DNA of 64,000 nt, taken from NCBI RefSeq assembly GCF_013394385.1, contig NZ_AP022834.1:186001-250000 (forward strand), in the 5' to 3' direction. The translations under genes and the position numbers were made by a program. The DNA is from Kocuria sp. TGY1127_2. Its GTDB lineage: Bacteria; Actinomycetota; Actinomycetes; Actinomycetales; Micrococcaceae. Of the stretch, positions 33,393-41,854 are shown in pieces. How positions within the stretch are numbered: the first letter of the stretch is position 1; every line of letters starts with the position of its first letter. Under the pieces are notes generated by a model that had not been told where the DNA came from, made no database searches, and saw only the letters and a list, made by a program, of their open reading frames with translations.

Positions 33393-35387
33393 ATGGCTTC
33401 GAAGATTGAGGACTACGCCCTGCTCTCGAATATGAGCACCGCTGCACTGGTTTCACGCGAGGGGTCCGTGGACTGGTTCTGCACGCCCAGATTCGACTCC
33501 GAAGCCGCCTTCGCGGCGCTCTTGGGGGACGAAGACCACGGGCGTTGGCTGCTAGCTCCCGCGGCGGCTGTCTTCCCCGTGGCCCCAAACGAGGAAAACC
33601 CTGAGATTTCCCAGGAAGAGGACTCATCGGCCCGAGTGGCCGAGAGGTTCTACGGCGAAAATTCTTTTGTTCTGCACACCATTTGGTCCACGGGCACCGG
33701 TTCGGTCCGCGTCACCGATTTCATGCCGTTGGGCAATCGCACCGAGATCATTCGACGTGTCGAGGGCCTGACCGGTGAAGTGACGATGCATCAGGAGCTC
33801 GCGTTGCGCTTCAACTACGGGCGGACCGTGCCGTGGGTGACTCGGTACGAGGGGGCCCCTGACCTGCAAACCGGCTATTCCGACCCTGCCGATGGGATGC
33901 TTGTGGCGATGGCCGGTCCGGACGCGCTGGTCTACCGAGGCGACCCGATTCCCGAAGCCGCTCACCGATGCCACGCCGGTCAATTCGACATCTCTGCGGG
34001 ACAGGTTCGTGATTTCTCACTGACCTACTTTGCTTCGCACCGCAATCCTCCCGCACCCGTGGACTTCAACGAATCTCTGCACCGCACCGTGGATCAATGG
34101 AGCGAATGGTCCGACCTGTACAACGATCCCAGCGAGCCCGTCCCCACCGGCACCGGTCCCGTCCCGACCACGACGGCGATGCCGATGGTCGACGTTAATT
34201 CAGGCGCCATGCCGTTGGGTGCGGTCCCAGGCGGACAAACCGAAGCAGAAGAAAAAGATACGAAGCTCGACGACTACCGTGAAGCCCGCCTGCGGTCGCT
34301 TCTGGTCATTCGCGCTCTCATGAACCGTGAGACCGGCGGCGTGGTGGCCGCCCCGACGACGTCGTTGCCCGAGGTCATCGGAGGGCCCCGAAATTGGGAT
34401 CACCGATTCTGCTGGCTGCGCGACGTCGCCCAGTCCGTTGGCATCTCGATCGCCCATGACCACGATCGCGAAGCGACCCAGCTACGCAACTGGCTTCTGC
34501 GCGCCATCGCGAACGACCCAACCAAATTGCACAACGTGTACGGTCTGGCCGGCGAAAGCGATGATTTCGAGCGGCATATCAATCTGCCCGGGTACGAAGA
34601 CTCGGAACCGGTGCGGCGCGGCAGCGGTGCGGCCATGCAGTTGCAGGGAGACGCCATGGGACAGCTCATGGTGACCTTCGAAAAATTGCGTCGCCTGGGG
34701 TACTCGGAAGACCATCTTTCGTGGCCTCTTCAGCAGGCACTGCTGGGGTCCGCCGTCGAGCACGTGGGCGAGGAAGACCAGGGCATCTGGGAAACGCACG
34801 GTGAGACGCACGTCTACACTCACTCCCAAATCATGTTGTGGGCGGCGTTGGACGCCGGTGTCCGTGCGGTTCGCACACACGGTTTGTCCGGGGACGCCGA
34901 TCAGTGGGCCTCCGCCCGGGACCGGCTCGCCCAGCAGATCTGGGCCCACGGGTTCAACCGCGACCTCAACTCGTTCGTCCAGTACTACGGCGGAACGAAC
35001 GTCGACTCGTCATTGCTCAACATCGCTCACACCGGCTTCGTCTCTTTCGATTCGCCGGAAATGCGCGGAACCGTCGAGCGGATCGAGCGTGAACTCGATG
35101 CGGGCGGCGGTATGATTTACCGCTACCGCAACTCCGATGGGTTGGACGGAATCGAGGGGCAGGACAACCCCCATTTCGCCTCCACGTTGTGGCTTGCGGA
35201 GCAGCATATTCGGTCCGGATACATCGATCGGGGGCGCGAAATTCTGGATGCCGTGCTCGAACGCGCCAACGACGTCGGGCTGTTCTCGGCCGAATACTCG
35301 CTCAAGCGGGGCCGGATGACGGGCAACTTCCCGCAGACCCTCGCCCACATTGCGCTGGTGTCCGCGATAGACGCGATCCTGCTCTAG
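33393..35387 (+). CDS. Glycoside hydrolase family 15 protein (trehalase/glucoamylase-like)
   Basis: A 664-residue cytoplasmic enzyme of GH15. It starts with IEDYALLSNMSTAALVSREGSVDWFCTPRFDS, the typical N-terminus of actinobacterial GH15 proteins. The catalytic (alpha/alpha)6 barrel has GGPRNWDHRFCWLRD near residue 330 and the acid motif EEDQGIWETHGETHVYTHSQ near 461. Mycobacterial relatives act as trehalases, others as glucoamylases, so either substrate is possible. About 40 residues in the middle (PTGTGPVPTTTAMPM) form a low-complexity insert not usual for the family. No secretion signal is present. Confidence 0.88.
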   Translation: MASKIEDYALLSNMSTAALVSREGSVDWFCTPRFDSEAAFAALLGDEDHGRWLLAPAAAVFPVAPNEENPEISQEEDSSARVAERFYGENSFVLHTIWSTGTGSVRVTDFMPLGNRTEIIRRVEGLTGEVTMHQELALRFNYGRTVPWVTRYEGAPDLQTGYSDPADGMLVAMAGPDALVYRGDPIPEAAHRCHAGQFDISAGQVRDFSLTYFASHRNPPAPVDFNESLHRTVDQWSEWSDLYNDPSEPVPTGTGPVPTTTAMPMVDVNSGAMPLGAVPGGQTEAEEKDTKLDDYREARLRSLLVIRALMNRETGGVVAAPTTSLPEVIGGPRNWDHRFCWLRDVAQSVGISIAHDHDREATQLRNWLLRAIANDPTKLHNVYGLAGESDDFERHINLPGYEDSEPVRRGSGAAMQLQGDAMGQLMVTFEKLRRLGYSEDHLSWPLQQALLGSAVEHVGEEDQGIWETHGETHVYTHSQIMLWAALDAGVRAVRTHGLSGDADQWASARDRLAQQIWAHGFNRDLNSFVQYYGGTNVDSSLLNIAHTGFVSFDSPEMRGTVERIERELDAGGGMIYRYRNSDGLDGIEGQDNPHFASTLWLAEQHIRSGYIDRGREILDAVLERANDVGLFSAEYSLKRGRMTGNFPQTLAHIALVSAIDAILL

Positions 35388-35413
35388 CCACTGTCCCGCC
35401 GGGCCGATTCCGT

Positions 35414-35430
35414 CGTCCCGGGCCGGGACG
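35414..35430. terminator. Small hairpin between converging genes
   Basis: CGTCCCG (35414-35420) and CGGGACG (35424-35430) form a 7-bp stem with a 3-nt loop between the GH15 gene and the end of the ABC-F gene on the other strand. It is a likely shared terminator without a T-run. Confidence 0.5.
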
Positions 35431-35502
35431 TCGCCTCTGCGCGTGGGCCAGAGGTGGTGGATCATGACCGGCTCGGTGGGATTGAACCAGAACCTGTGGT
35501 CC

Positions 35503-37176
35503 TCATTCGTCCAAGTCGATGGTTCGGTCCACTCGGATGCGTGCCAGGAAGTCTTCGTCGTGGCTCACGACGATCAGCGCTCCGCGGAATCCCTCCAGAG
35601 CATTGACGAGCCAGTCGACGGTAGCCATGTCCAGATTGTTGGTCGGCTCATCCAGAATCAGCAACCGCGGGGCCGGCGCGGACAAGAGGATTCCAGCCAG
35701 GGCAACCCTGAAACGTTCCCCGCCGGAAAGAGTCTTGATCGGGGAGAAGACTCGGTCCCTGCGAAAGAGCAACCGGGCCAGGTCATCCCTGAGCTGCTGT
35801 TCGCTCGCTCGTTGGTTGGTGGCCGCAACCGTCGAGAGTACGGATTTCTCGGGTGCGAGTTCGATGCGCTGCGGCAAAAAACCTACGCGGTCCACCCTGT
35901 TCTCGACCTCGTACACGCGGCCCATGCCAGGCAAACGAGCTGGTCGTGAGGAGGTGCTCTTTGGACCTTCGACGATGCGGTGCAAAAGACTACTCTTGCC
36001 CGACCCATTGCGACCTGCGATGCGCACGTGTTCCGGACCCGTCACGATCACGTGACGCTCCTCGGTTCCCAATGGTGCGTCCTGGGTTTCTTCGGCCGTC
36101 GGGTCCTCGGTGAGTTGTAATTCCACAATCCTGACGCCATTGCCGACGGCGGTGTCTGGCAGGTCGAGGTAGACCCCTTCGGTCTGCCGCAGCGAATCCT
36201 CGGCATCGGCCAGCCTGCCGAGAGCCGCGCGCTCGCGATCCGCCATGACGGAACGTGCCCGAGCCGAGGACTTCTCGGACTTTTCCTTGTCACCGCCCAG
36301 CGCGATGGGCGGTTTGCGTTTGGTCTCGGCGAACTTCTTTCCGCGTCGCTCGTCTCTCGTCTGCTTGATGTGGTGGTTCATACGGTCGCGTTTTTCCCGC
36401 GAGGCGTCGGCGCGGGCATCTCGAATATCGCGGTGCTTGGCGGCTTCCTCTCCTGCGACGGCACTCTCCCATGTGGAGAGGCCGCCCTCGAACCGTCTGA
36501 GGACTGATGCGTCGGTCCGAGGGCCTGCGGTCCTGAGCTCGCTGATCGAGTCGCAGGTCTCCAAAAGAGCCCTGTCGTGGCTGATGACCAGGATCGGGAT
36601 CCGGGGTCGAAAATGATCCAGGAGAGCCCACAACTGACTGCGGGCGTCGGCGTCAAGATTGTTGGTCGGTTCGTCGAGAATCAGAGCTTCCGGCCTGGCC
36701 ACCTGAATTCCGGCAATCGCCGTCCTGACGGCCTGTCCGCCGGAGAGGCTCCCCACGTTGCGCCGCAGGTCGATTCCCGGCAACCCGGAACGGTACATCT
36801 CGGCACGGGCGCGATCGGCGATGTCCCAATCGTCGCCAATGAGGTCGAAGTGCCGTTGGTCTATGTCGCCTTCGGTTACCGCGGAGATTGCGTTGAGAAT
36901 TGGGGATATCCCCAACAAGTCTGCGACCGTCGCCGCCGTGTCGAGACCCAGGTCCTGGCTCAGTACGCAAATCCGGCGCGGCGCGGCGATCGAACCGCTG
37001 GCCGGCTCGAGGTCACCGGTGATGAGCCTGAGGAGGGTGGATTTTCCGGAGCCGTTGGAGCCGATGAGCCCGTGGAACCCTGCACCGTATATTGCGTTGA
37101 TGCCAGTCAGACAGGCGGTTCCGTCTGGCCAGGTGAAGTCGACTCCGGATATGGAAATATTCTGTTGGATAGGCAT
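35503..37176 (-). CDS. ABC-F family ATPase, possible ribosomal protection protein
   Basis: A soluble 557-residue protein with two ABC domains and no membrane segments, the layout of ABC-F translation factors. Domain 1 has GSNGSGKST, LSGGQAVRTA and LILDEPTNNLD; domain 2 has GRNGSGKSS, LSGGERFRVA and LLILDEPTNNLD. A long charged linker between the domains (DASREKRDRMNHHIKQTRDERRGKK) is the arm that reaches into the ribosome in this family. Some members displace antibiotics; others act in translation. The upstream region has a possible leader ORF and a hairpin touching the ribosome site, which favours a drug-inducible resistance type. Confidence 0.85.
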   Translation of the reverse strand: MPIQQNISISGVDFTWPDGTACLTGINAIYGAGFHGLIGSNGSGKSTLLRLITGDLEPASGSIAAPRRICVLSQDLGLDTAATVADLLGISPILNAISAVTEGDIDQRHFDLIGDDWDIADRARAEMYRSGLPGIDLRRNVGSLSGGQAVRTAIAGIQVARPEALILDEPTNNLDADARSQLWALLDHFRPRIPILVISHDRALLETCDSISELRTAGPRTDASVLRRFEGGLSTWESAVAGEEAAKHRDIRDARADASREKRDRMNHHIKQTRDERRGKKFAETKRKPPIALGGDKEKSEKSSARARSVMADRERAALGRLADAEDSLRQTEGVYLDLPDTAVGNGVRIVELQLTEDPTAEETQDAPLGTEERHVIVTGPEHVRIAGRNGSGKSSLLHRIVEGPKSTSSRPARLPGMGRVYEVENRVDRVGFLPQRIELAPEKSVLSTVAATNQRASEQQLRDDLARLLFRRDRVFSPIKTLSGGERFRVALAGILLSAPAPRLLILDEPTNNLDMATVDWLVNALEGFRGALIVVSHDEDFLARIRVDRTIDLDE

Positions 37177-37187
37177 AAAACATCCCT

Positions 37188-37209
37188 CTCAGCATGAAAT
37201 GATGCTGAG
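37188..37209 (-). promoter_or_regulatory. Hairpin overlapping the ABC-F ribosome site
   Basis: CTCAGCAT and ATGCTGAG (37188-37195 with 37202-37209) form a perfect 8-bp stem with a 6-nt loop. On the coding strand its 3-prime arm runs into the GAGAGGG ribosome site, 7 nt before the ABC-F start. It could limit initiation until opened. Confidence 0.5.
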
Positions 37210-37222
37210 CGGACGCGAGGTC

Positions 37223-37303
37223 TCACTCAGCGAATTGCGAGGAGAGGTGCACTATCCAATGCATTTCCTTTGCTCGGGGGCAGAAACGAGTAGAGCGTAG
37301 CAT
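37223..37303 (-). CDS. Possible leader ORF upstream of the ABC-F gene
   Basis: An ORF of 26 codons (MLRSTRFCPRAKEMHWIVHLSSQFAE) whose stop lies 13 nt before the hairpin at 37188-37209. An internal ATG at its residue 14 would give a 13-residue version. Neither start has an ideal ribosome site, and the first may be too close to the promoter. Expression is not certain; the main support is its position ahead of an ABC-F gene and hairpin. Confidence 0.3.
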   Translation of the reverse strand: MLRSTRFCPRAKEMHWIVHLSSQFAE

Positions 37304-37358
37304 GCAATCCGTTTCTCAAGAAAGCGTCGATCGACGCAGGAGGCGTTTATACCGTCAA

Positions 37359-37383
37359 GCGTCGGGGGCCTAATCCCCGACGC
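37359..37383 (-). terminator. Terminator downstream of the M48 protease gene
   Basis: GCGTCGGGG (37359-37367) and CCCCGACGC (37375-37383) make a perfect 9-bp stem with a 7-nt loop, about 60 bp after the M48 gene stop. A second perfect 14-bp palindrome, GCGTCGATCGACGC, lies at 37324-37337. Confidence 0.65.
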
Positions 37384-37445
37384 CTGACGCCAAACGTCTC
37401 TCGAGGCCGTGACCCGGCGGGGCTAGAGGATGGCGCAATACCGGG

Positions 37446-38969
37446 TCAGCTATTCTTTGGCGGTTTTGGAGGCCATGGGGGCTCGGCGTTCCCGGGGTCG
37501 ATACCGTAACCACGGTCGTCACGGGAACGCGGGTCGCCACCGTCATGAGCCGAAGAGCCGTTGGTATCCTGCGGTTTCGGACCCGGGCCGCCGGGGCCCT
37601 CAACCGGTGAGGGGGTCTGTGGTTGTGGGCCTTGTGGACCGCCCGACCCATTGGGTCCTCCAAAACTTCCGAAGCCTCCGAAACCACGTCGACCGGGTCC
37701 GGCCCAATGAATGTCGAGGAGATCGGGTATCGGCCGATCGCGCCGATCTGCGATGTCCTTGTCCTCGACCACGTTGACGCCCCAGTGGGTGTTGCCTGGC
37801 TTCTCCGGATAACCGTCGATGAAGGAGTTGCCTTGCAACGGGTCCGGCCAGGAAGCGGCGGGCTCGGCCGCGGGAACCATAGAGATCGGATTGTTCTCCG
37901 GGTTGAATCGGGGTCGCCAAATGAGCCTTCCCGGGCGGGACCGGTCACGGAGCGCATGGGCGCGCCACGTCGTCGCGGGGTGGGACATATTCAGGTTGGC
38001 GAGCCAGGTAAACAATCCGCGCTCGTAGACGGCGCGGTCCGCGAACTCTTGGAAATTGACGTCCTTGTTCAGGTACTTGCCGGCCGCCAGGGTGCGGATG
38101 GTTCCTTCAGATCCGCGCGGGCAAAAACGGAAACCGAAGTTATCGGCCGTGTACTCCTGCGCGCGGGAAAGAATCGAGGACAAAAAGGGCACGTTCTGGA
38201 AAGCAGAGATGCCCAAGAGCCGGAAATACGAGGTATGGCCTGCGGCGATGTGCCCCACCTCGTGACCGATGATGAAACGCAGGGCATCGGGGTCGCGTGC
38301 CTGGCCCCCGATCTCGAAAAGGTCCGAATAGATCGCGACGAAGCGCCGATGGCCGTGGCCCGAAGCGAACGCGTTGATCGTGCCGTTGCCGAGGACCACA
38401 TAGGCGTCAGGGACCCGCCGCAGACCGTGGGCTTTCGCCGCGCCGACGAGCATCTTGTAGGCTTCCGGGAATTGCGTGGGAGTAATGCGCACGCCCGTCA
38501 GGCGCATTTGGCCGTACAGCATGCCGCGGCTGAAGAAAATGATGATCGGCAACAGGCACAGCAGGGCAAGAAGCTGATCGAAGGTCGACGCCGTATCGGC
38601 TTCCGCGTACGTCGTCGGAGTCGTCACCAAGGGCATGAACGTGCGGATGAACAAAACCCAGAACGCAAAGGTATATGCCGCGAGGGTGAAGCAGATCCCC
38701 ACGATGAGCCACGGAATCTCGCCGGGATGCCGAAGTTTCTTGCGGAGGCTCTCGTCCAGGAGCGACTGGGGCGAGAACAAGGACGGGCCGGGAAAAGGAC
38801 TGTGTGCTCTCTGGCGTGAGTCCTCGGGCACCCAACCGTTACTGACGTCGTCAGCGAGTGGTTGGGAGGGGATCGAAGCTTCCGGCGGATGGATGCCGGG
38901 TGCACCGTACGTGTGCGCATCCTTCTCGAAGTTAGGGCCCGGTTGGGACCCGAACGGGTTCTGGGTCAT
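37446..38969 (-). CDS. M48-family zinc metalloprotease, membrane-bound
   Basis: A 507-residue integral membrane protease. After a proline-rich cytoplasmic N-terminus there are two membrane helices (around residues 90 and 135), then the peptidase domain with zinc motif HEVGH (IIGHEVGHIAAGH near residue 237) and a downstream RAQEYTADNFG providing the third ligand. The C-terminal 70 residues are a disordered Gly/Pro-rich tail (GPGRRGFGGFGSFGGPNG). HtpX/M48 proteins take part in membrane protein quality control. It reads alone between two terminators. Confidence 0.87.
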   Translation of the reverse strand: MTQNPFGSQPGPNFEKDAHTYGAPGIHPPEASIPSQPLADDVSNGWVPEDSRQRAHSPFPGPSLFSPQSLLDESLRKKLRHPGEIPWLIVGICFTLAAYTFAFWVLFIRTFMPLVTTPTTYAEADTASTFDQLLALLCLLPIIIFFSRGMLYGQMRLTGVRITPTQFPEAYKMLVGAAKAHGLRRVPDAYVVLGNGTINAFASGHGHRRFVAIYSDLFEIGGQARDPDALRFIIGHEVGHIAAGHTSYFRLLGISAFQNVPFLSSILSRAQEYTADNFGFRFCPRGSEGTIRTLAAGKYLNKDVNFQEFADRAVYERGLFTWLANLNMSHPATTWRAHALRDRSRPGRLIWRPRFNPENNPISMVPAAEPAASWPDPLQGNSFIDGYPEKPGNTHWGVNVVEDKDIADRRDRPIPDLLDIHWAGPGRRGFGGFGSFGGPNGSGGPQGPQPQTPSPVEGPGGPGPKPQDTNGSSAHDGGDPRSRDDRGYGIDPGNAEPPWPPKPPKNS

Positions 38970-39161
38970 GAACGTCCTCTCGGTGGTTCATATCAGCGAG
39001 ACGTGCTTCAGGCGTCGCGGCAACGGTATGACTTCCAACTGTACCCAGGGCCGTCAGTCGATGGGCGGATACGAAGTGAGGAAAACCTGGGAGGACGGGG
39101 CAATGCGGAAGAACGAACGGGCATGGCGGGATGTGGAATTCTCTCTGGTGGCAGAGAGCAA

Positions 39162-39198
39162 TGAGCGTCGATGCCCGAAGACCGAACATCGACGCTCA
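39162..39198 (-). terminator. Terminator after the C39-like gene, with tandem hairpin
   Basis: TGAGCGTCGATG (39162-39173) and CATCGACGCTCA (39187-39198) form a perfect 12-bp stem. Immediately beside it CTCTCTG (39141-39147) and CAGAGAG (39152-39158) form a second 7-bp hairpin. Both lie between the C39-like gene and the M48 gene. Confidence 0.65.
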
Positions 39199-39236
39199 AC
39201 ACCCCTTGGCCGAGGAGGGGGGAATTCAGCTCAAAT

Positions 39237-39896
39237 CTAGACCGTGTATGTCCAGGGGGTGTTCCCCTCGGCGGCCTGGGTGATGATGTTGGTCAGCTGG
39301 GTTTCGGTGGCCTGGTAGGACTTCTTGGATGTCTTCAACGGGTCGTTGACCGTGAAGGTTCCCTTGTCCTTGTTGTATCCGGAGACGTAGACGAAGTGTC
39401 CGTAACCCGGGGCAGCGTCCTCACCGGAAATAACGCCTGTCTGGGTCAGTACGATGGCCTGTTTGCCGTCTTTGATGCTTGCGATTGCGTCGGTGGCATT
39501 GGCGTTCACGTGTGCCGTTCCCTTGACACCGTGATTACTGAGAATCGTGGCGACGTCATCGCTCTGCAGGAACTCGGAATTGCCACGCCCGGCTTCCTCC
39601 CGGATCTGGGTCATGGCGGCGCTCTGGTCCGAGTCGGAATACTTGCTCGGCAATTTTCCGTCATTCTGCAGCAGGGCCATCAGGATGGAGGCCGGGCCGC
39701 AGTCGTTGTACTGCGAAGCCTGGCCCTGTACCTGGCTGATGTACTGGAACTTGTGCTGGGCTTGGGTCGAGGCCTGGGCGTTGCCTGCGCTTTCCGGTGC
39801 TGCGGTTGTGGTTGCATTTGCGGCTCCGGCCATCGCACCGGTGGCCAATGAAGCGATAGCGGCACCAGCAACGAACCTGCGTTTGAAGTTATTCAT
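39237..39896 (-). CDS. Secreted C39-like cysteine peptidase family protein
   Basis: A 219-residue exported protein. Its signal peptide (MNNFKRRFVAGAAIASLATGA) ends near ANA; the mature part has a peptidase C39-like papain fold. The nucleophile segment is YNDCGPASILMALL, the histidine lies in YGHFVYVSGY and the aspartate in FTVNDPLK, giving an intact Cys-His-Asp set. C39 domains cut double-glycine leaders in exporters, but stand-alone secreted forms like this are not tied to a transporter and may act as hydrolases or bacteriocin-like toxins. A promoter is visible upstream (39942-39971) and a strong terminator follows. Confidence 0.8.
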   Translation of the reverse strand: MNNFKRRFVAGAAIASLATGAMAGAANATTTAAPESAGNAQASTQAQHKFQYISQVQGQASQYNDCGPASILMALLQNDGKLPSKYSDSDQSAAMTQIREEAGRGNSEFLQSDDVATILSNHGVKGTAHVNANATDAIASIKDGKQAIVLTQTGVISGEDAAPGYGHFVYVSGYNKDKGTFTVNDPLKTSKKSYQATETQLTNIITQAAEGNTPWTYTV

Positions 39897-39941
39897 CTTT
39901 GAATTCCTTACCGTTTGTTTTGGGTGTTTCGGGCATTTTTG

Positions 39942-39971
39942 ACGGTACGAATGAAATGCGTCCTGCGTCAA
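39942..39971 (-). promoter_or_regulatory. Promoter of the C39-like gene
   Basis: On the minus strand TTGACG (39971-39966) and TACCGT (39947-39942) are separated by 18 nt. The predicted transcript start is about 40 nt before ATG 39896. Confidence 0.5.
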
Positions 39972-40119
39972 CGTTTGCCCGAAGATTTGTTGATTGCGGA
40001 GAATCGCTCGTAATTATCAATTTGTAATAGGTTGCGTTGGTCAATGGCATGGTGGCTCTATTGTGCGATGGCCGCGAAGGTGTGGTCATTCCTCGAGTTC
40101 AACTCCGGGATTTAATAGG

Positions 40120-40148
40120 TTGAAATATCGCCCGTCTGCCGGTATATG
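40120..40148 (+). promoter_or_regulatory. Candidate promoter before the lipoprotein gene
   Basis: TTGAAA (40120-40125) and TATATG (40143-40148) are separated by exactly 17 nt. If used, it gives a leader of about 225 nt before ATG 40381. Confidence 0.45.
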
Positions 40149-40380
40149 TGGTGCGCTTATCTAAGTTTTAATATAGTTAACCGATGGTTCCCTAAAGTGT
40201 TTCTCCTACGTCACACTCATGCGAATGAATTCACTCGTCGATAACGTTTTCCCTAGTCAGATGGGATTGAGAGGGTGGCTGTCCTGGGTTATTTCTGCCC
40301 GGGTGCCCGTTTTGCCATCTCTGTTTTCGTCGGTAGTTTGGGCTCAGAACCACTTTGCACTCCACCTGGGGAACCACATC

Positions 40381-41349
40381 ATGTCCAAAAATGGGATTAC
40401 TCTGCCTGCCTTCGTTTCTGCGTCGCTTCTCGTCACGTCGTCTATCCTCCTCGGAGGGTGTTCCTCCGTTTCCGGGGGCGACGCCGAATCCTCGTCTTCC
40501 GGAGCCTCGGAAGGTTCTTCGGAATCGCCGGCGGGCGGAGAAAAGGACAAGCCGCCCGAACTCATTGGCGGCGGAAAGACCGTATTCCCTGATCGCCGTA
40601 TGGTTGCACTGTACGGAGCTCCCGGAAATCCGGCGCTGGGGGCTCTCGGTGAGCAGGATCCTGCCGCGTCCGTGGAGCGGGTCAAGAACCTTGCTGAGAA
40701 GTATCAACCGTACAGCGAGGAACCGGTCATTCCGGCTTTCGAGGTCATCGCCTCCGTTGCGGACGCCGTCCCCGGGGATGACGGGGACTATTCCAATGAG
40801 CTTTCTCCCAGCGAACTCAAACCGTTACTGGACGCGGCCAAGAAAAATGGGGTCTACGTGATTCTCGATTTTCAGCCCGGACAACAAGACTTCACGAGCC
40901 AAATCAAGGAATACCAGGAGCTGCTGAAGGATCCGAACGTCGGCGTCGGTCTCGATCCGGAGTGGCGGCTGCAGCCAGGTCAGAAGCCTTTGGGGCAAAT
41001 CGGTTCCGTAGACGCTTCGGAGATCAATGAATCGCTGGATTACGTTGCCGATCTGACCCGCCGGGAAGACCTGCCGCAGAAGGCCGTGGTCATTCATCAA
41101 TTCGCGGGCTCCATGATCACTCAGCGGGAGAGTGTCAATACTTCCCATCCTGAGCTCGGCATCACCCTGCATGCGGATGGGCACGGGACGCCCGACCTCA
41201 AGGAGCAAACGTGGTCAGCGTTGCAGGAAGGGCTGCCGCAAAACATCTACATGTCCTGGAAGAACTTCTACGATGAGGACACGCCGACGTTCACGCCGGA
41301 ACAGACTTACCAGGTAGACCCCAAGCCGTGGATCGTCACGTATCAGTAG
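40381..41349 (+). CDS. Lipoprotein with possible TIM-barrel domain
   Basis: A 322-residue lipoprotein with lipobox LGGC, followed by a Ser/Gly/Glu-rich linker of about 45 residues and a globular domain. The domain has alternating beta-alpha units (MVALYGAPG, PVIPAFEVIASVAD, NGVYVILDFQPGQ, GVGLDPEWRL, KAVVIHQFAG, LGITLHADG, NIYMSWKNF), the look of a TIM-barrel, perhaps a glycan-acting enzyme. Acidic residues at the strand ends (E, D-F, D-P-E-W, D) could be catalytic. I do not recognise a named family with certainty. Its end overlaps the convergent ASCH gene by 14 bp. Confidence 0.75.
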   Translation: MSKNGITLPAFVSASLLVTSSILLGGCSSVSGGDAESSSSGASEGSSESPAGGEKDKPPELIGGGKTVFPDRRMVALYGAPGNPALGALGEQDPAASVERVKNLAEKYQPYSEEPVIPAFEVIASVADAVPGDDGDYSNELSPSELKPLLDAAKKNGVYVILDFQPGQQDFTSQIKEYQELLKDPNVGVGLDPEWRLQPGQKPLGQIGSVDASEINESLDYVADLTRREDLPQKAVVIHQFAGSMITQRESVNTSHPELGITLHADGHGTPDLKEQTWSALQEGLPQNIYMSWKNFYDEDTPTFTPEQTYQVDPKPWIVTYQ

Positions 41350-41773
41350 GTCTGTGGGTCTCACCTGGCCTGACAACGTGGAATCGTTCCATCACCACGG
41401 GGGTCGAATCGTCGATGATGAAGTCTTTCCCCAACACCGAGGACACCTCGTCCGAATTCCAGTACGCCGCATGGCCTTCACGCCATTGGGCAACCGTTTC
41501 GTATCCCTCGCCCTCGCCGATGGCGTGTTCCAGTGGGACGTCTCGGAAAGGGGCAATTTTGACCTCGGTCGTTTCGATGACGAACAGCTTGTGCCCCTCG
41601 GAATCGATGACGACGCCTTGTTGCCCGGCGACGGGCAACGGCTCGCCTCCCACGTCGTATTCGCGAACGAGAGAACTGGTTGTGCTTTTTGCGCCGGTCC
41701 TGATGGCGGCAATGAGTTGATCTCGCAAAGGCCCTGGGGATGCGAATTCTACGAGAGGCAGGTCGGTGCACAT
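41336..41773 (-). CDS. ASCH-domain protein
   Basis: A 145-residue protein with the ASCH fold, a PUA-like RNA-binding domain. Landmarks are LRDQLIAAIRTGAKSTTSSLVREY near the start, QGVVIDSEGHKLFVIETTEVKIAPFRDV, and the GEGYETVAQWREGHAAYW helix near the end. ASCH proteins are proposed to bind RNA or modified nucleosides; some degrade N4-acetylcytidine. ATG 41773 is the first good start, though TTG 41785 is in frame. It overlaps the convergent lipoprotein gene at its 3-prime end. Confidence 0.8.
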   Translation of the reverse strand: MCTDLPLVEFASPGPLRDQLIAAIRTGAKSTTSSLVREYDVGGEPLPVAGQQGVVIDSEGHKLFVIETTEVKIAPFRDVPLEHAIGEGEGYETVAQWREGHAAYWNSDEVSSVLGKDFIIDDSTPVVMERFHVVRPGETHRPTDT

Positions 41774-41854
41774 GCGAACATTCAAACATGGGGCAAGAGG
41801 CTATGGGCCAACCTCCAGGCATCGCCCCGGCAAGCGATCGCGAGACCTGGTGGA

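Larger units (their letters stand above)
39897..40380. other. AT-rich divergent promoter region
   Basis: This 484-bp gap separates the C39-like gene (minus) from a lipoprotein gene (plus) and is clearly more AT-rich than the coding DNA. It contains one promoter for each direction (39942-39971 and 40120-40148). The frame of the lipoprotein gene is open back to an ATG at 40219, but the signal peptide starts at 40381. No other gene is visible. Confidence 0.6.

Noticed and set aside
35455-35500. Sequence GGTGGGATTGAACC resembling a tRNA T-arm
   Set aside because: No matching acceptor, D or anticodon arms are present around it.
40219-40380. N-terminal extension of the lipoprotein at 40381
   Set aside because: The extra 54 residues would bury the signal peptide and lipobox internally; a start at 40381 has GGGGA upstream.
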